Counted from the first letter of the stretch, positions 45,107-55,178 are shown. The stretch: 64,000 bases of DNA from Methylobacter luteus IMV-B-3098 (GCF_000427625.1 NZ_KE386569.1:3108674-3172673); one strand, 5' to 3'. Notes: a model not told the origin generated them from the letters alone. Program-made: numbers and translations.

Positions 45107-45634
45107 GTGGCCATCAGAAAATTCAATGATAAACAGCCCAGCATCGGCAAGTCTGTCTATATTGATGACAGCGCCGTGGTGATCGGTGACGTGACGATTG
45201 GAGATGACGTATCGATATGGCCTACGGCTGTCGTCAGAGGCGATGTGGAAAGCATCGCGATCGGCGAGGGCACCAATGTTCAGGATGGTGCCATATTGCA
45301 TGTATCGCATGCCGGTACGTTTTCGCCGCAAGGGCATCCGTTAACGATCGGCAAAGGCGTGACGATCGGGCATAGGGCCGTGGTTCATGCTTGTACCGTC
45401 GGAAATTACTGCCTGATAGGCGTCGGTGCCATCATTATGGATGATGCCGTGCTTGAGGATTATGTCATGCTGGGAGCCGGAGCGCTGGTGCCGCCCGGAA
45501 AAACGCTGGAAAGCGGTTATCTCTATGTAGGCGCGCCCGCCAAGCAGGCAAGGCCTTTAAAAGAGTCCGAAAAAGAATTTCTGGAATACTCTTACCAGCA
45601 TTATATGCATTTGAAGGATCAGTATTTGAAATAG
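45107..45634 (+). CDS. Gamma-carbonic-anhydrase-like hexapeptide protein (YrdA type)
   Basis: 175 aa from GTG at 45107 with AGGAGG upstream. It is a left-handed beta-helix of hexapeptide repeats (VVIGDVTIGDDVSIWPTAVV, GTNVQDGAILHV) with metal-site His in VTIGHRAVVHACTVG. The C-terminal helix EKEFLEYSYQHYMHLKDQYL is typical. Relatives of this YrdA/PaaY group bind Zn or Fe, but carbonic anhydrase activity is not always found. No neighbour suggests a pathway. Confidence 0.9.
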   Translation: MAIRKFNDKQPSIGKSVYIDDSAVVIGDVTIGDDVSIWPTAVVRGDVESIAIGEGTNVQDGAILHVSHAGTFSPQGHPLTIGKGVTIGHRAVVHACTVGNYCLIGVGAIIMDDAVLEDYVMLGAGALVPPGKTLESGYLYVGAPAKQARPLKESEKEFLEYSYQHYMHLKDQYLK

Positions 45635-45678
45635 GCCAAAAGGAGAAGAGACTATGAAAGTATTCAATAGAGAGATAA

Positions 45679-45752
45679 CCACGAAGGACACGAAGTTTTC
45701 AATAGATTGAATTCTCAGGATTATTTGCTTCTAGCTTCGTGGCTTTCGTGGT
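45679..45752. repeat. Inverted repeat with ACCACGAAG core
   Basis: ACCACGAAGGACACGAAG at 45679-45695 and its near-complement CTTCGTGGCTTTCGTGGT at 45735-45752 enclose about 40 AT-rich bases. The same ACCACGAAG core recurs in the hairpin at 49088-49114, so this is a dispersed repeat. It lies between the carbonic-anhydrase-like gene and aroE. Confidence 0.7.
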
Positions 45753-45803
45753 GAATAATACTTTTTACTTTCTTTTACAGATTCGGCCTTACCGTTGCCC
45801 GTT

Positions 45804-46637
45804 TCAAGCTTGGCGCTCCGAATTGAGCAATTCAATAACAGGCCGGGTTTCAGGCCGGACGCCGCGCCAGATGAAAAATGCCTCGGCCGCCTGTTCGACC
45901 AGCATGCCAAGCCCGTCCAGACTTTTCGCCGCGTTTTGTCCGAGCCCCCAACGCACGAAAGCGGTCGGATCATTGCCATAGGCGAGGTCGTAGCAGATGC
46001 CGTTTTCAGCCAGTACGCCATCGGGCAGAGGCGGCAGTTGGTCGCTTAAGCTGGCCGAGGTCGCGTTTAAAATCAAATCAAATTGCTGATTTTGCAAGTC
46101 GTCAAATCCACAGCCGCTGACAGTCCCCTTGTGCTGGAAAGCTTGTGCCAGATCGGTGGCTTTGTCGACAGTACGGTTGGCGATGATGATGGAGTGCGGC
46201 GCTTGCTCAAGGAGAGGGCCTATGATGCCTCGGCCGGCGCCACCCGCGCCCAGAATTAAAATCCGGCTTCCTGTCAAGGTGATGGCATGGTTGGCGATTA
46301 GGTCCGTTACCAGTCCTTTGCCGTCCGTGTTATCACCGAGAATAGAACCGTCTGGCTGCAAGGCGAGCGTATTGACAGCCTGGCTCAGTTGGGCTCGTTC
46401 GGTTTTGTTGTCGGCAAAGGCCCAGGCCAGTCCTTTTAGCGGTACGGTGCAGTTCAGCCCTTTGCCGCCGGCGGCGAAAAAAGCCGTGACGACGATCCGG
46501 AACTGTTCGGCAGGCACATCCTGCGCGGTATATTCAAGCGCCTGTCCTGTCTGTTCGGCGAAAAGCTGATGGATTCTCGGGGATTTGCTGTGTTTGACAG
46601 GATGGCCGAATACGGCATAGCGATCTGTTGTCATCAT
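45804..46637 (-). CDS. aroE: Shikimate dehydrogenase
   Basis: Reduces 3-dehydroshikimate with NADPH. About 277 aa from ATG at 46637 (a second ATG follows at once). It has DRYAVFGHPVKHSKSPRIH, the catalytic Lys in NCTVPLKGLAWAFAD, DNTDGKGLVTDLI, the nucleotide loop LGAGGAGRGIIGP and NRTVDKATDL. The C terminus includes GLGMLVEQAAEAFFIWRG. Its start overlaps the stop of the upstream membrane protein (TAATG). Confidence 0.95.
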   Translation of the reverse strand: MMTTDRYAVFGHPVKHSKSPRIHQLFAEQTGQALEYTAQDVPAEQFRIVVTAFFAAGGKGLNCTVPLKGLAWAFADNKTERAQLSQAVNTLALQPDGSILGDNTDGKGLVTDLIANHAITLTGSRILILGAGGAGRGIIGPLLEQAPHSIIIANRTVDKATDLAQAFQHKGTVSGCGFDDLQNQQFDLILNATSASLSDQLPPLPDGVLAENGICYDLAYGNDPTAFVRWGLGQNAAKSLDGLGMLVEQAAEAFFIWRGVRPETRPVIELLNSERQA

Positions 46638-47167
46638 TATTGCGCTCTTTTTTCCATCCAGTATTCCCACAAGACCGTTATCAGCACAATGCCGATGGCA
46701 ATCAGTATTTCTATCCACAGAAAGTGTTCCGTATAAGCGGCAACAACAGCGGAAGTGCCCAGGAACAGTCCAACGAAGCTGAAGCGCCAGCCTACTCGCA
46801 GGCCGTCGAGAATGGTCGACAGCGATAAAATCAATAAAATAACCAGACCTGCGCTTTCAGGATCAATGCGCCCTGACTTTTGCACCAGGAAAGCGCCACC
46901 AACTACTATCAGGGAAGTGAGCCAGTGAATGGACTGCTCGCGAACTATCTTCTTGAAATCGTCGATATTATGCTTCGATTGCAGCCAGCCGATCAGGATC
47001 CCGAACAGGCCGAACACGAACACCATAATGATCCAGTAGCCCAGGCCGTCGGCAGGAGAAAAATCGTTAATGCCGATGCCTACCAGCGACAGGATCAGCA
47101 GCAGGACCAGAATGGCTTCTTCAAAGTGAAACCTTCTCTTGGAGGGGATTAGATAGTCTTCCGACAT
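46637..47167 (-). CDS. Six-helix membrane protein, unassigned
   Basis: The 176-aa protein has a short charged N terminus (MSEDYLIPSKRRFHFEEA), then six hydrophobic segments in three pairs (AILVLLLILSLVGIGI, WIIMVFVFGLFGILIG, WLTSLIVVGGAFLV, LVILLILSLSTIL, FVGLFLGTSAVVAAY, IEILIAIGIVLITVLW). A positively charged C terminus ends EKRAQ. It has no cofactor motif. It is translationally coupled to aroE. Confidence 0.7.
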   Translation of the reverse strand: MSEDYLIPSKRRFHFEEAILVLLLILSLVGIGINDFSPADGLGYWIIMVFVFGLFGILIGWLQSKHNIDDFKKIVREQSIHWLTSLIVVGGAFLVQKSGRIDPESAGLVILLILSLSTILDGLRVGWRFSFVGLFLGTSAVVAAYTEHFLWIEILIAIGIVLITVLWEYWMEKRAQ

Positions 47168-47238
47168 GGCACAGATTCCAGATTCAGGGTTATAAAAAGA
47201 AAAATGCTCGCCTTACAGAGAGTCAGGGCGGTAAACGA

Positions 47239-48291
<1,053 letters not shown>

Positions 48292-48413
48292 TCATGCAGT
48301 TCGTTAAGTACGCTTTGCGGGCGGATTGGCTGGGATTTATTTTATCAGGGAATAGGGGTCGCTGATATTCGAAAATGGAAAGTATTCGCTAGTTTCAATT
48401 CTTAGAGGGTTTT

Positions 48414-49061
48414 ATGAAGGCTAAACAATATACGATATTCGTTTTATTTGCATTATTGCTCGGTCTAATGCCGATGACGAAAGGCGTGGCAGCCGATCTG
48501 TTGCCTCCGCAACAAGCGATTGAAGATGCTTCGACAAAACTGCACGCCAAATTGCAAGACAGAACGTTTGCTCAGGACTTTGTCCAGGTTACACGGTTTG
48601 TCAACGAAGTCATCATGCCGCATACCGATTTCGACAGGATCTCCGCATTAGTGCTGGGGCAGAACTGGAAAACAGCGACCAACGACGAACGGCAACGTTT
48701 TAAACAGGAGTTCCAGACTCTGCTGGTAAGAACTTATTCCAGAGCCTTCGTTGAGTTCCGCGACTGGACAGTAAGGTTTTTACCGCTGGAAATGGAACCG
48801 GGCGCGACAAAAGTTGTAGTCAAAACCGAAGTTCTGCAACCCGGCATTCAGCCGGTCGCGGTAAATTACCGGATGGTACAGAGCCACGGTGACTGGAAAG
48901 CTTACGACATCATGATTGAAGGTGTCAGCCTCGTGACTAACTATCGCACGACGTTCAGCAATGAAGTTAAAACCAAAGGTTCATTAAACGCAGTGATCGA
49001 CGGGCTGGCCAAACGCAATGCCGAAGCGCTTGCCTCAGGCAGAACAGCAGCTACTTCCTAA
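48414..49061 (+). CDS. mlaC: Phospholipid-binding periplasmic protein MlaC
   Basis: Periplasmic lipid shuttle of the Mla (Ttg2D) pathway. The 215-aa protein has a signal peptide (KQYTIFVLFALLLGLMPMTKGVAA). The Tol_Tol_Ttg2 core has IMPHTDFDRISALVLGQNWK, RFKQEFQTLLVRTYSRAFVEF, KVVVKTEV and VNYRMVQSHGDWKAYDIMIEGVS. The ribosome site is AGAGGG. Other mla genes are not in this window, so it is unlinked here. It is followed by a hairpin terminator. Confidence 0.92.
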   Translation: MKAKQYTIFVLFALLLGLMPMTKGVAADLLPPQQAIEDASTKLHAKLQDRTFAQDFVQVTRFVNEVIMPHTDFDRISALVLGQNWKTATNDERQRFKQEFQTLLVRTYSRAFVEFRDWTVRFLPLEMEPGATKVVVKTEVLQPGIQPVAVNYRMVQSHGDWKAYDIMIEGVSLVTNYRTTFSNEVKTKGSLNAVIDGLAKRNAEALASGRTAATS

Positions 49062-49087
49062 TTGCTTGACCTCGTTTTTAGTTTTGA

Positions 49088-49114
49088 TTACCACGAAGTC
49101 CATACTTCGTGGTA
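49088..49114 (+). terminator. Hairpin with ACCACGAAG core after mlaC
   Basis: TTACCACGAAG, loop TCCATA, CTTCGTGGTAA; an 11-bp perfect stem, 26 bases after the mlaC stop. There is no long T tract. It shares its core with the repeat at 45679-45752, so a dispersed palindrome may serve as terminator here. Confidence 0.55.
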
Positions 49115-49209
49115 ACGCTCAATAGTTCTGATTGACTGCCTACACTATCCCCCGTTTTTTTCAGTTAATGCTGTGCCCGGATGCAAACAGCGTATTTAAC
49201 TTTATCTGA

Positions 49210-50184
49210 ATGATTGATTATCAACCGTTAATTGAAACCCTGCTTGATGCCAAGGCCGATGCCTGGGTTCAACTGTTGCCGCAACAACTGGCCCGCGCGT
49301 TCGAGCCGGCCAATCACGGCACGCTGGCCCAGTGGCAGGCACTGATCGAGCAACTGCCGGAATCGGAACATAGCGGCTCATTGCTCGATGCCGATGCCGT
49401 GCAAATAGGCCGCCCTGAAGATCTGGCCGACGAAGCCAGAAAACAGCTGGAAGCTCAGCTCAAGATCCTGCACCCCTGGCGCAAAGGCCCTTACGATTTG
49501 TTCGGCGTTAAAATTGACACTGAATGGCGCTCGGACTGGAAATGGGACCGCCTGAAGAACCATGTTGCGCCGTTAGTCAATCGCCTGGTGCTGGATGTCG
49601 GCTGCGGTAACGGTTATCACTGCTGGCGCATGCTCGGGGCCGGAGCCCGGATGGTGGTCGGCATTGACCCGCTGCTGCTTAACGTCATGCAATTCCAGGC
49701 GATCCGGAAACTGCATGGCGAGGCGCCTGTCTACGTATTGCCGATCGGCATGGAAGAGGTGCCTTATGGCCTGAGGCTGTTCGATACGGTATTTTCCATG
49801 GGCGTGCTGTATCACCGCCGTTCGCCTGTCGATCATCTGCTTGAATTAAAGGAATGCCTGCGGCCTGGCGGTGAACTGGTGCTGGAAACGCTGGTCATAG
49901 ACGGCGGACCGGAGCAGGTGCTGGTGCCTGAAGATCGTTATGCCTGCATGCGCAATGTCTGGTTTCTGCCGACTTGCGACACTCTGATAGGCTGGATGAA
50001 GCGCTGCGGTTTCACCAATATCCGCTTGGTCGATGTGACTGTCACCAGTACGGAAGAACAACGCACGACTGAATGGATGACCTTTCATTCCCTCAAGGAT
50101 TTTCTTGATCCCGATGATCCGAAACTTACCCGCGAAGGCCTGCCGGCTCCCAAGCGCGCCATTATTATTGCGAATCCGGCTTAG
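49210..50184 (+). CDS. cmoB: tRNA U34 carboxymethyltransferase CmoB
   Basis: Uses carboxy-SAM to convert ho5U34 into cmo5U34 of tRNAs. The 324-aa protein contains [22 protein letters not shown] (the CmoB signature), the SAM-binding motif [14 protein letters not shown], and [17 protein letters not shown]. The C-terminal motif [21 protein letters not shown] is present. CmoA, which makes carboxy-SAM, is usually adjacent but is not seen here. It is 29 bases upstream of rimO. Confidence 0.95.
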   Translation: MIDYQPLIETLLDAKADAWVQLLPQQLARAFEPANHGTLAQWQALIEQLPESEHSGSLLDADAVQIGRPEDLADEARKQLEAQLKILHPWRKGPYDLFGVKIDTEWRSDWKWDRLKNHVAPLVNRLVLDVGCGNGYHCWRMLGAGARMVVGIDPLLLNVMQFQAIRKLHGEAPVYVLPIGMEEVPYGLRLFDTVFSMGVLYHRRSPVDHLLELKECLRPGGELVLETLVIDGGPEQVLVPEDRYACMRNVWFLPTCDTLIGWMKRCGFTNIRLVDVTVTSTEEQRTTEWMTFHSLKDFLDPDDPKLTREGLPAPKRAIIIANPA

Positions 50185-50213
50185 CCGGCTGTTTAACATT
50201 ACACGAGATTAAA

Positions 50214-51524
50214 ATGACTGCCCCACATATTGGTTTTATTAGTTTGGGTTGCCCGAAAGCCCTGGTCGATAGCGAAAGGATTCTAACCAAGCTGCGTGCC
50301 GAAGGTTACACCATTTCGCCGACTTATCAGGACGCCGATCTGGTGGTTGTCAATACCTGCGGCTTTATTGACGCCGCGGTCGAGGAATCGCTGGACAGTA
50401 TCGGCGAGGCGCTGGCCCATAACGGAAAAGTCATCGTGACCGGCTGCCTGGGGGCCAGGGAAGCCGAAATCCGCGCACGCCATCCGCAGGTGCTGAAAGT
50501 GACCGGCGCGCACGCCCTGGAAGAAGTCGTGGCTTCAGTGCACGAGCATCTGCCGCCGCCGCACGACCCGTTCACGAGTCTGGTGCCCCCGCAGGGCATC
50601 AAGCTGACGCCGCGCCATTATGCCTACCTGAAAATCTCCGAGGGCTGCAATCACCGCTGCACGTTCTGCATCATCCCGTCCATGCGCGGCGACCTGGTCA
50701 GCCGGCCCGTCGATGATGTTCTGTTCGAAGCCGAGCGACTGGCCAATGCCGGCGTCAAGGAACTGCTGGTCGTATCGCAGGATACCAGCGCCTATGGCCT
50801 GGACCTGAAGTATCAAAGCCGCGACTGGAAAGGCCGCTCCGTGCAAACACGGTTTTATGATCTGGCCGAAGCGCTGGGCGATCTGGGCATCTGGGTGCGC
50901 ATGCACTATGTGTATCCGTATCCGCATGTCGACGATGTGATTCCGCTCATGGCCGAAGGCAAAATTCTGCCTTATCTGGACATACCGTTTCAGCATGCCA
51001 GCAGCCGCATACTGAAACTGATGAAGCGCCCGGCCGCCAGCGAAAACAATCTGGACAGAATCCGTGCATGGCGTGAAATCTGCCCGGATATCACTTTGCG
51101 CAGCACGTTCATTGTCGGCTTTCCCGGCGAAACCGAGCAGGAGTTCGAAGAATTGCTCGACTTTATGACCGAAGCGCAAATGGATCGGGTCGGCTGCTTC
51201 GCCTATTCGCCGGTCAAAGGCGCGGCCGCTAATGACTTGCCGGATCAGGTGCCTGAGGAAGTCAAGCAGGAGCGTTTAGCGCGCTTTATGGCCCATCAGG
51301 CCGAAATCAGCGCCGCCCGCCTGCAGAAGCGTATAGGCCGCATCGAGACCGTGTTGATCGATGAAGTCGTCGAGGAAGGCGCCGTGGCCAGAAGCAAGGC
51401 CGATGCGCCGGAAATCGATGGTCAGGTATTCATCGACGGCGCAACGCATCTGAAAGTCGGTGATTTTGTTGAAGTCGAACTGGAAGAGGCCGATGAATAT
51501 GATATGTGGGGACATTTGGTTTAA
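50214..51524 (+). CDS. rimO: Ribosomal protein S12 methylthiotransferase RimO
   Basis: A radical-SAM enzyme that methylthiolates Asp89 of S12. The 436-aa protein starts [19 protein letters not shown] (UPF0004 domain; further Cys in NTCGF and TGCLGARE). The radical-SAM cluster is [15 protein letters not shown] (CxxxCxxC). [15 protein letters not shown] and a C-terminal TRAM domain ([16 protein letters not shown] onward) complete it. All cluster Cys are present. Confidence 0.96.
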   Translation: MTAPHIGFISLGCPKALVDSERILTKLRAEGYTISPTYQDADLVVVNTCGFIDAAVEESLDSIGEALAHNGKVIVTGCLGAREAEIRARHPQVLKVTGAHALEEVVASVHEHLPPPHDPFTSLVPPQGIKLTPRHYAYLKISEGCNHRCTFCIIPSMRGDLVSRPVDDVLFEAERLANAGVKELLVVSQDTSAYGLDLKYQSRDWKGRSVQTRFYDLAEALGDLGIWVRMHYVYPYPHVDDVIPLMAEGKILPYLDIPFQHASSRILKLMKRPAASENNLDRIRAWREICPDITLRSTFIVGFPGETEQEFEELLDFMTEAQMDRVGCFAYSPVKGAAANDLPDQVPEEVKQERLARFMAHQAEISAARLQKRIGRIETVLIDEVVEEGAVARSKADAPEIDGQVFIDGATHLKVGDFVEVELEEADEYDMWGHLV

Positions 51525-51546
51525 CGCCGTGTAGTGACCACAAGAC

Positions 51547-51576
51547 AAAAAGGGCGATTACTTGGCCGCCCTTTTT
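51547..51576 (+). terminator. Rho-independent terminator after rimO
   Basis: AAAAAGGGCG, loop, CGCCCTTTTTG: strong stem with T tract 23 bases beyond the rimO stop. Confidence 0.88.
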
Positions 51577-51580
51577 GTTT

Positions 51581-51650
51581 CCTATTGGCAAACCGTTTTT
51601 GGCTAATAAAACCGGCATGGATTGATGTGCTCATGACCACTGCTTCCAGT
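51581..51650 (-). pseudogene. Vestige of a second YeeE/YedE gene (3' end)
   Basis: On the minus strand this encodes LEAVVMSTSIHAGFISQKR and on to a basic end. It aligns with LEAVVMVASIYTGFFAQKW at the end of the intact gene 51945-52361. The DNA of 51581-51650 matches 51951-52020 without gaps; the last ~18 bases (CATGACCACTGCTTCCAGT) are identical. The copy ends abruptly at 51651, where a palindromic repeat starts. No other part of the second gene is found. Confidence 0.65.
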
Positions 51651-51651
51651 C

Positions 51652-51909
51652 GTAGGGTACGCATTGCGTACCTTTTTAGAATCGCGGAGCTGGCAAACGT
51701 CGAAAAAGGTATGCGATGGATACCCTACAACGCTAGGCGATCCAAGAGAATTTGGTTCCGCAGAGTGTATGCGCTCTGCGGCGGGGAGTCTGGCCGATGG
51801 CACGGATGTTTTTAAGCAGTGTAGGTGCGAATTTATTCGCACTGCCTGTTTTATATCTTGGGTGTCCCGGGTCGAATACCCTCCAGGGCACAAGTGAATT
51901 CGACCCTAC
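51652..51909. repeat. Cluster of palindromic (REP-like) repeats
   Basis: Four palindromes in series. 51652-51677 pairs with 51703-51728 (26-base arms, GTAGGGTA..GCGTACCTTTTT type), and the left arm itself holds GGTACGCA/TGCGTACC. 51758-51781 is CCGCAGAG/CTCTGCGG. 51825-51842 is GTGCGAAT/ATTCGCAC. 51869-51906 is GGGTCGAAT/ATTCGACCC. The region has no gene. The GTAGG entry shared by several arms suggests related short mobile repeats. Confidence 0.7.
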
Positions 51910-51944
51910 AACTGCGTGACATCAGTTAACTAATCTATTTCATT

Positions 51945-52361
51945 TTATTTTCTTTCAGCAAGCCATTTCTGGGCAAAAAATCCGGTATAGATCGAAGCGA
52001 CCATGACCACTGCTTCCAGTGAGCCCAATCCCAGGCCGGCCACGGCCGGTCCCGGGCAATAGCCCGTCATGCCCCAGCCTATGCCGAACAGGCCCGCCCC
52101 CAATAATAAAGGTTTGTCGATCTCCCGGCGTTTGGAGACGTGAAAACCGTCGTCCAGTAGGGGCGTAGGGCGCTTCAGCACCCATCTGAAAGACACAAAC
52201 GCCACCGCTAGAGCGCCGACCATGACAAACGCAAGGCTCGGGTCCCAGCTTCCGGTGATATCGAGAAAGCCCAACACTTTGTCGGGATTGACCATTTGCG
52301 ACAGCGATAACCCCAGGCCAAACAGAATGCCGCTGACAAGGGCGAACAGGATTCTTTTCAT
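51945..52361 (-). CDS. YeeE/YedE family sulfur transport protein, second half
   Basis: 138 aa from ATG at 52361, overlapping the previous stop (ATGA). It has four membrane segments (ILFALVSGILFGLGLSLSQM, FVMVGALAVAFVSFRWVL, PLLLGAGLFGIGWGMTGYCP, AVVMVASIYTGFFAQKW). The motif GWGMTGYCPGPA with a conserved Cys and SLSQMVNPDKVLGFLD are typical of the split YeeE type (PmpB-like). Works with its neighbour as a two-part channel for thiosulfate or a related sulfur compound. Confidence 0.88.
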   Translation of the reverse strand: MKRILFALVSGILFGLGLSLSQMVNPDKVLGFLDITGSWDPSLAFVMVGALAVAFVSFRWVLKRPTPLLDDGFHVSKRREIDKPLLLGAGLFGIGWGMTGYCPGPAVAGLGLGSLEAVVMVASIYTGFFAQKWLAERK

Positions 52362-52789
52362 ACGGTCAGCTCCAGGATATGACGGATGATGTAAACAGTG
52401 ATGATGCCGCCAGCCATGAACGTCAGGGTTGCCAGTATCGAGCGCGGCGATAAATTGGCGATGCCGCAGATGCCGTGGCCGCTGGTGCAGCCGTTGCTCA
52501 TGCGGGTGCCGAAACCGACCAGAAAGCCGCCTGCTGCCAACAGTCCTAAAGGGTAGCCCTGCCGCGCTGTAAAGAAGCCAGGCACAATCAGACTGAACAG
52601 AAAAGCGCCGATGACAAGGCCGGCCAGGAAAGCGAGTCGCCAGCTCATTTCGTTTCTCGAAGAGTTGAATACACCGTTCATGATGCCGCTGACGCCGGCC
52701 ATGCGGCCATTGAACAGCAGCAGAAGTGTTGCGCTGATACCGATCAGCGCGCCGCCCGTTAACGCAGAGACAGGGGTGAAATTTTCCAC
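52358..52789 (-). CDS. YeeE/YedE family sulfur transport protein, first half
   Basis: The 143-aa protein starts [20 protein letters not shown]. It has four hydrophobic segments, with the conserved Cys in [33 protein letters not shown] near the N terminus is the family hallmark. It is the PmpA-like half of the split pair. The four-base overlap with the next gene fits co-translation. The transported sulfur species cannot be told from sequence. Confidence 0.88.
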   Translation of the reverse strand: MENFTPVSALTGGALIGISATLLLLFNGRMAGVSGIMNGVFNSSRNEMSWRLAFLAGLVIGAFLFSLIVPGFFTARQGYPLGLLAAGGFLVGFGTRMSNGCTSGHGICGIANLSPRSILATLTFMAGGIITVYIIRHILELTV

Positions 52790-52965
52790 AAAACAAACTC
52801 CAGCTTAATAATGAATTGAAAATATTCTACTATTTTCCTGTTCATTCTGCTGAGCTAGGTAAAAAGTTGGTAGGTTTTTTCTGCTTGCATATCCTGTTGG
52901 TCAGAAGGCGGATTACGATGCGCACAAAGGCCAGTGGCAAGCGGAAGGTTCAATGGCTTGCGCAT

Positions 52966-53643
52966 CTAACCCGCTCTACGGCCCTGAATCCAAGTGGCGC
53001 TGGTTGCAATGACTTCATCCATGACCGCCTGCTCGCTGCGGTTAAACCGCTTCAGTACCTTGAAGGAATGGTCGCCGCCTTCGATGATATGCAGGTCGGG
53101 GTAAACTGGCAGTATCTTTAAAACCGCCTGCAATTTATCGAGATCGCATAAGGCATCGCGCGTGCCCTGAAAAAACAGCATTGGCGCCGAGATAGCCGGT
53201 AAATGCTCGGCTCGCAATTTATCGGCTTTGCCAGCCGCATGCAGCGGATAGCCGTACAGAATAACGCCGCCGAATCCCGGCCGTTGTGCCGCTATCATCG
53301 ACGCATAACGTCCGCCCATGCTTTTGCCGGACAGTATCAATTTTTCCGGCGCAAGCCGTGTCTTTTCTAAAACGACATCGATAACGGCTTGCCAGGTTGC
53401 TTCCAGAACGGTCGGTCGGTCGGGCGCCTTGCGGCCTTGCTCCATGTAGGGAAAATTGAATTTGACGGTCAAAATGCCGTGTTGGGCGATGCCTTCATGC
53501 AGAGTACTGATAAACCCGGAGTGCATGTCGTTGCCGGCGCCATGCGCAATAATCAGCGCGTGCTGATACTGCTGGGGGACCAGCCATACGGAGCTGATTT
53601 CGGTGCTGTCGTTGACTTTAATTCGATGATTTTCCTGTTTCAT
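52966..53643 (-). CDS. KANL3/Tex30-type alpha/beta hydrolase
   Basis: The 225-aa protein has LIIAHGAGNDMHSGFI (oxyanion-hole region), FNFPYMEQGRKAPDRP and the nucleophile elbow SGKSMGGRYASMIA (GKSMGG). The acid in FQGTRDALCDLD and the His in EGGDHSFKVLKR complete a Ser-Asp-His triad. It is cytosolic, without a signal. This family has no settled substrate. It lies upstream of the tRNA on the opposite strand. Confidence 0.85.
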   Translation of the reverse strand: MKQENHRIKVNDSTEISSVWLVPQQYQHALIIAHGAGNDMHSGFISTLHEGIAQHGILTVKFNFPYMEQGRKAPDRPTVLEATWQAVIDVVLEKTRLAPEKLILSGKSMGGRYASMIAAQRPGFGGVILYGYPLHAAGKADKLRAEHLPAISAPMLFFQGTRDALCDLDKLQAVLKILPVYPDLHIIEGGDHSFKVLKRFNRSEQAVMDEVIATSATWIQGRRAG

Positions 53644-53697
53644 AGAGAATAAGCTTGACGGATTAAAAAAATGTTATAGAATACGCGCTCTGCAAAC

Positions 53698-53774
53698 GGA
53701 GCGGTAGTTCAGTTGGTTAGAATACCGGCCTGTCACGCCGGGGGTCGCGGGTTCGAGCCCCGTCCGCTCCGCCA
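53698..53774 (+). tRNA. tRNA-Asp (anticodon GTC)
   Basis: 77 nt with acceptor stem GGAGCGG/CCGCTCC, discriminator G and encoded CCA. The D-arm is TAGTTCAGTTGGTTAGAATA. The anticodon arm CCGGCCTGTCACGCCGG has GTC at 53732-53734. The T-arm is GCGGGTTCGAGCCCCGT. All invariant bases are present. Confidence 0.98.
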
Positions 53775-53793
53775 TACATGCAAGTGACACTAA

Positions 53794-53815
53794 AGCCCTC
53801 GACAGGGCTTTTTTT
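53794..53815 (+). terminator. Rho-independent terminator after tRNA-Asp
   Basis: AGCCCT, loop CGAC, AGGGCT and seven T, 20 bases after the tRNA. Confidence 0.9.
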
Positions 53816-53833
53816 ATGTCCGGCGTTTCGGCA

Positions 53834-54598
53834 TTAAGCCGGATTGTCGCTGCCGATAAAAACGCAATTTACGTCGAATTGCTCGCGCGTTTTTTCCATT
53901 AGGGCCTGTATGCCGAACTGTTCGGTGGCGTGATGGCCGCCGGCGAACATATGCACGCCGTTTTCCTGACTTTCATGCCAGTCATGCTCGCTGATTTCGC
54001 CGGTTATGTAAGCGTCCAGCCCTTCTTTCGCCGCCAGTCGCCATTCGCTGTTGGCGCCGCCCGTGATAATGCCGACGGATCGGATCAGGGCATTGCTGTC
54101 CGGTGTCGCCAGAATTACAGCATGTCCCAGCACGGCGGCCAGCTTTGCCTGCAATTGTGATGCTGTAAGAGGCGATGCCAGCATGCCTTTGATGCCCGTC
54201 GCCGAGCCCTTGTAATCACCGAAAGGCTCTTGTTGTCCGCAGCCGATCAGCCGGCCTAAGATGGCGGCATTGCCGATCTCGGCATGGCCGTCCAGGGGCA
54301 GGTGATAACCGAACAGGTTGATGTTATGCCTGACCAGCGGCAGCACGCGCTGGGCAAAGGCGCCGATCAAAGGTCGGGCGCCGTGAAAACTCCAGAACAG
54401 ACCATGATGCACGACCAAGGCGTCGGCCCGATTGTCGACGGCCTGCCTGATCGAATCGCGCGTCGCGGAAACGGCGAAGGCGATGCGTTCGATTTGTGCG
54501 GTCCCTTCTATTTGCAGACCGTTCGGGCAATAGTCGGCGTAGCTTTGCGGATTCAGCAGGACGTTGTAAAAATCGTTGAGTTGTTGCTGCGTAATCAT
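53834..54598 (-). CDS. Nif3-like dinuclear metal protein (YbgI/DUF34)
   Basis: The 254-aa protein has the metal-binding motifs ALVVHHGLFWSF and LPLDGHAEIGNA. The C-terminal motif is MFAGGHHATEQFGIQAL, with the second His pair, and ITGEISEHDWHESQENGV is conserved. The N terminus YADYCPNGLQIEG is typical. Some members have GTP cyclohydrolase I type 2 labels without strong proof; the function is unsettled. It lies 5 bases after the Nudix gene on the same strand. Confidence 0.92.
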   Translation of the reverse strand: MITQQQLNDFYNVLLNPQSYADYCPNGLQIEGTAQIERIAFAVSATRDSIRQAVDNRADALVVHHGLFWSFHGARPLIGAFAQRVLPLVRHNINLFGYHLPLDGHAEIGNAAILGRLIGCGQQEPFGDYKGSATGIKGMLASPLTASQLQAKLAAVLGHAVILATPDSNALIRSVGIITGGANSEWRLAAKEGLDAYITGEISEHDWHESQENGVHMFAGGHHATEQFGIQALMEKTREQFDVNCVFIGSDNPA

Positions 54599-54603
54599 GG
54601 ATT

Positions 54604-55101
54604 TTAAGGCCTGTAGTGTCGCCAGATCGTTTTAAAGGTTTCGGTCAGTGTCTGATCATCGGCCGCGATGCGCGCGGACAGGTCCTGCTCCGAGAACCAG
54701 TCCCCGGTCTCGATTTCATCAGGCGCCAGCGTAAACGGGCCGTTATGCCGGCAGCGGTAAACCTGGATGAATTCCATGCCGATAGCGGCCGTGGCCGGCA
54801 GCTTGAACAGCGGCTCCAGTTCGTCGTCTACCTTGATGCCCAGTTCTTCCTCAACTTCACGGAGCGCACAGCTGTCATAATCTTCGCCGGCATCGACATG
54901 GCCAGCTGCCGAAGTATCCCACAGGCCGGCATTGAGGTCTTTCAACAGCGATCTTTTCTGCAGGAACAGCCTGCCCTGATCGTTGAAGACCAGAATGTGT
55001 ACGGCGCGGTGGCGCAAGGACTGGGCATGGACATGATGGCGCGGCAGCGTATCGATCACACGGTCGTTTTCATCGACGACCGGGAGCAGTTCATTGTACA
55101 T
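54604..55101 (-). CDS. Nudix hydrolase (IDI/YfcD-like)
   Basis: 165 aa from ATG at 55101 (MYNELLPVVDENDRVID). The region upstream to 55161 is not family-like. It has the Nudix box GHVDAGEDYDSCALREVEEEL and the preceding HRAVHILVFNDQGRLFLQKR. The arrangement resembles YfcD and isopentenyl-diphosphate isomerase folds. The substrate is unknown. Confidence 0.88.
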   Translation of the reverse strand: MYNELLPVVDENDRVIDTLPRHHVHAQSLRHRAVHILVFNDQGRLFLQKRSLLKDLNAGLWDTSAAGHVDAGEDYDSCALREVEEELGIKVDDELEPLFKLPATAAIGMEFIQVYRCRHNGPFTLAPDEIETGDWFSEQDLSARIAADDQTLTETFKTIWRHYRP

Positions 55102-55178
55102 AAGAGAATTTAACAGTAAAAAACAGGACATGAATTTTAGACTGTTATGGCGGGCGCGCAAACCCGCCTTGAGGAAAT

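Noticed and set aside
45654-45710. A short frame (MKVFNREITTKDTK) with a good ribosome site
   Set aside because: It is mostly the translated ACCACGAAG repeat and only 18 codons.
51945-52796. A single 283-codon frame over the YeeE/YedE region
   Set aside because: Only its second half matches the family; the first half is out of frame with the PmpA-like gene. Two overlapping genes (ATGA) explain it.
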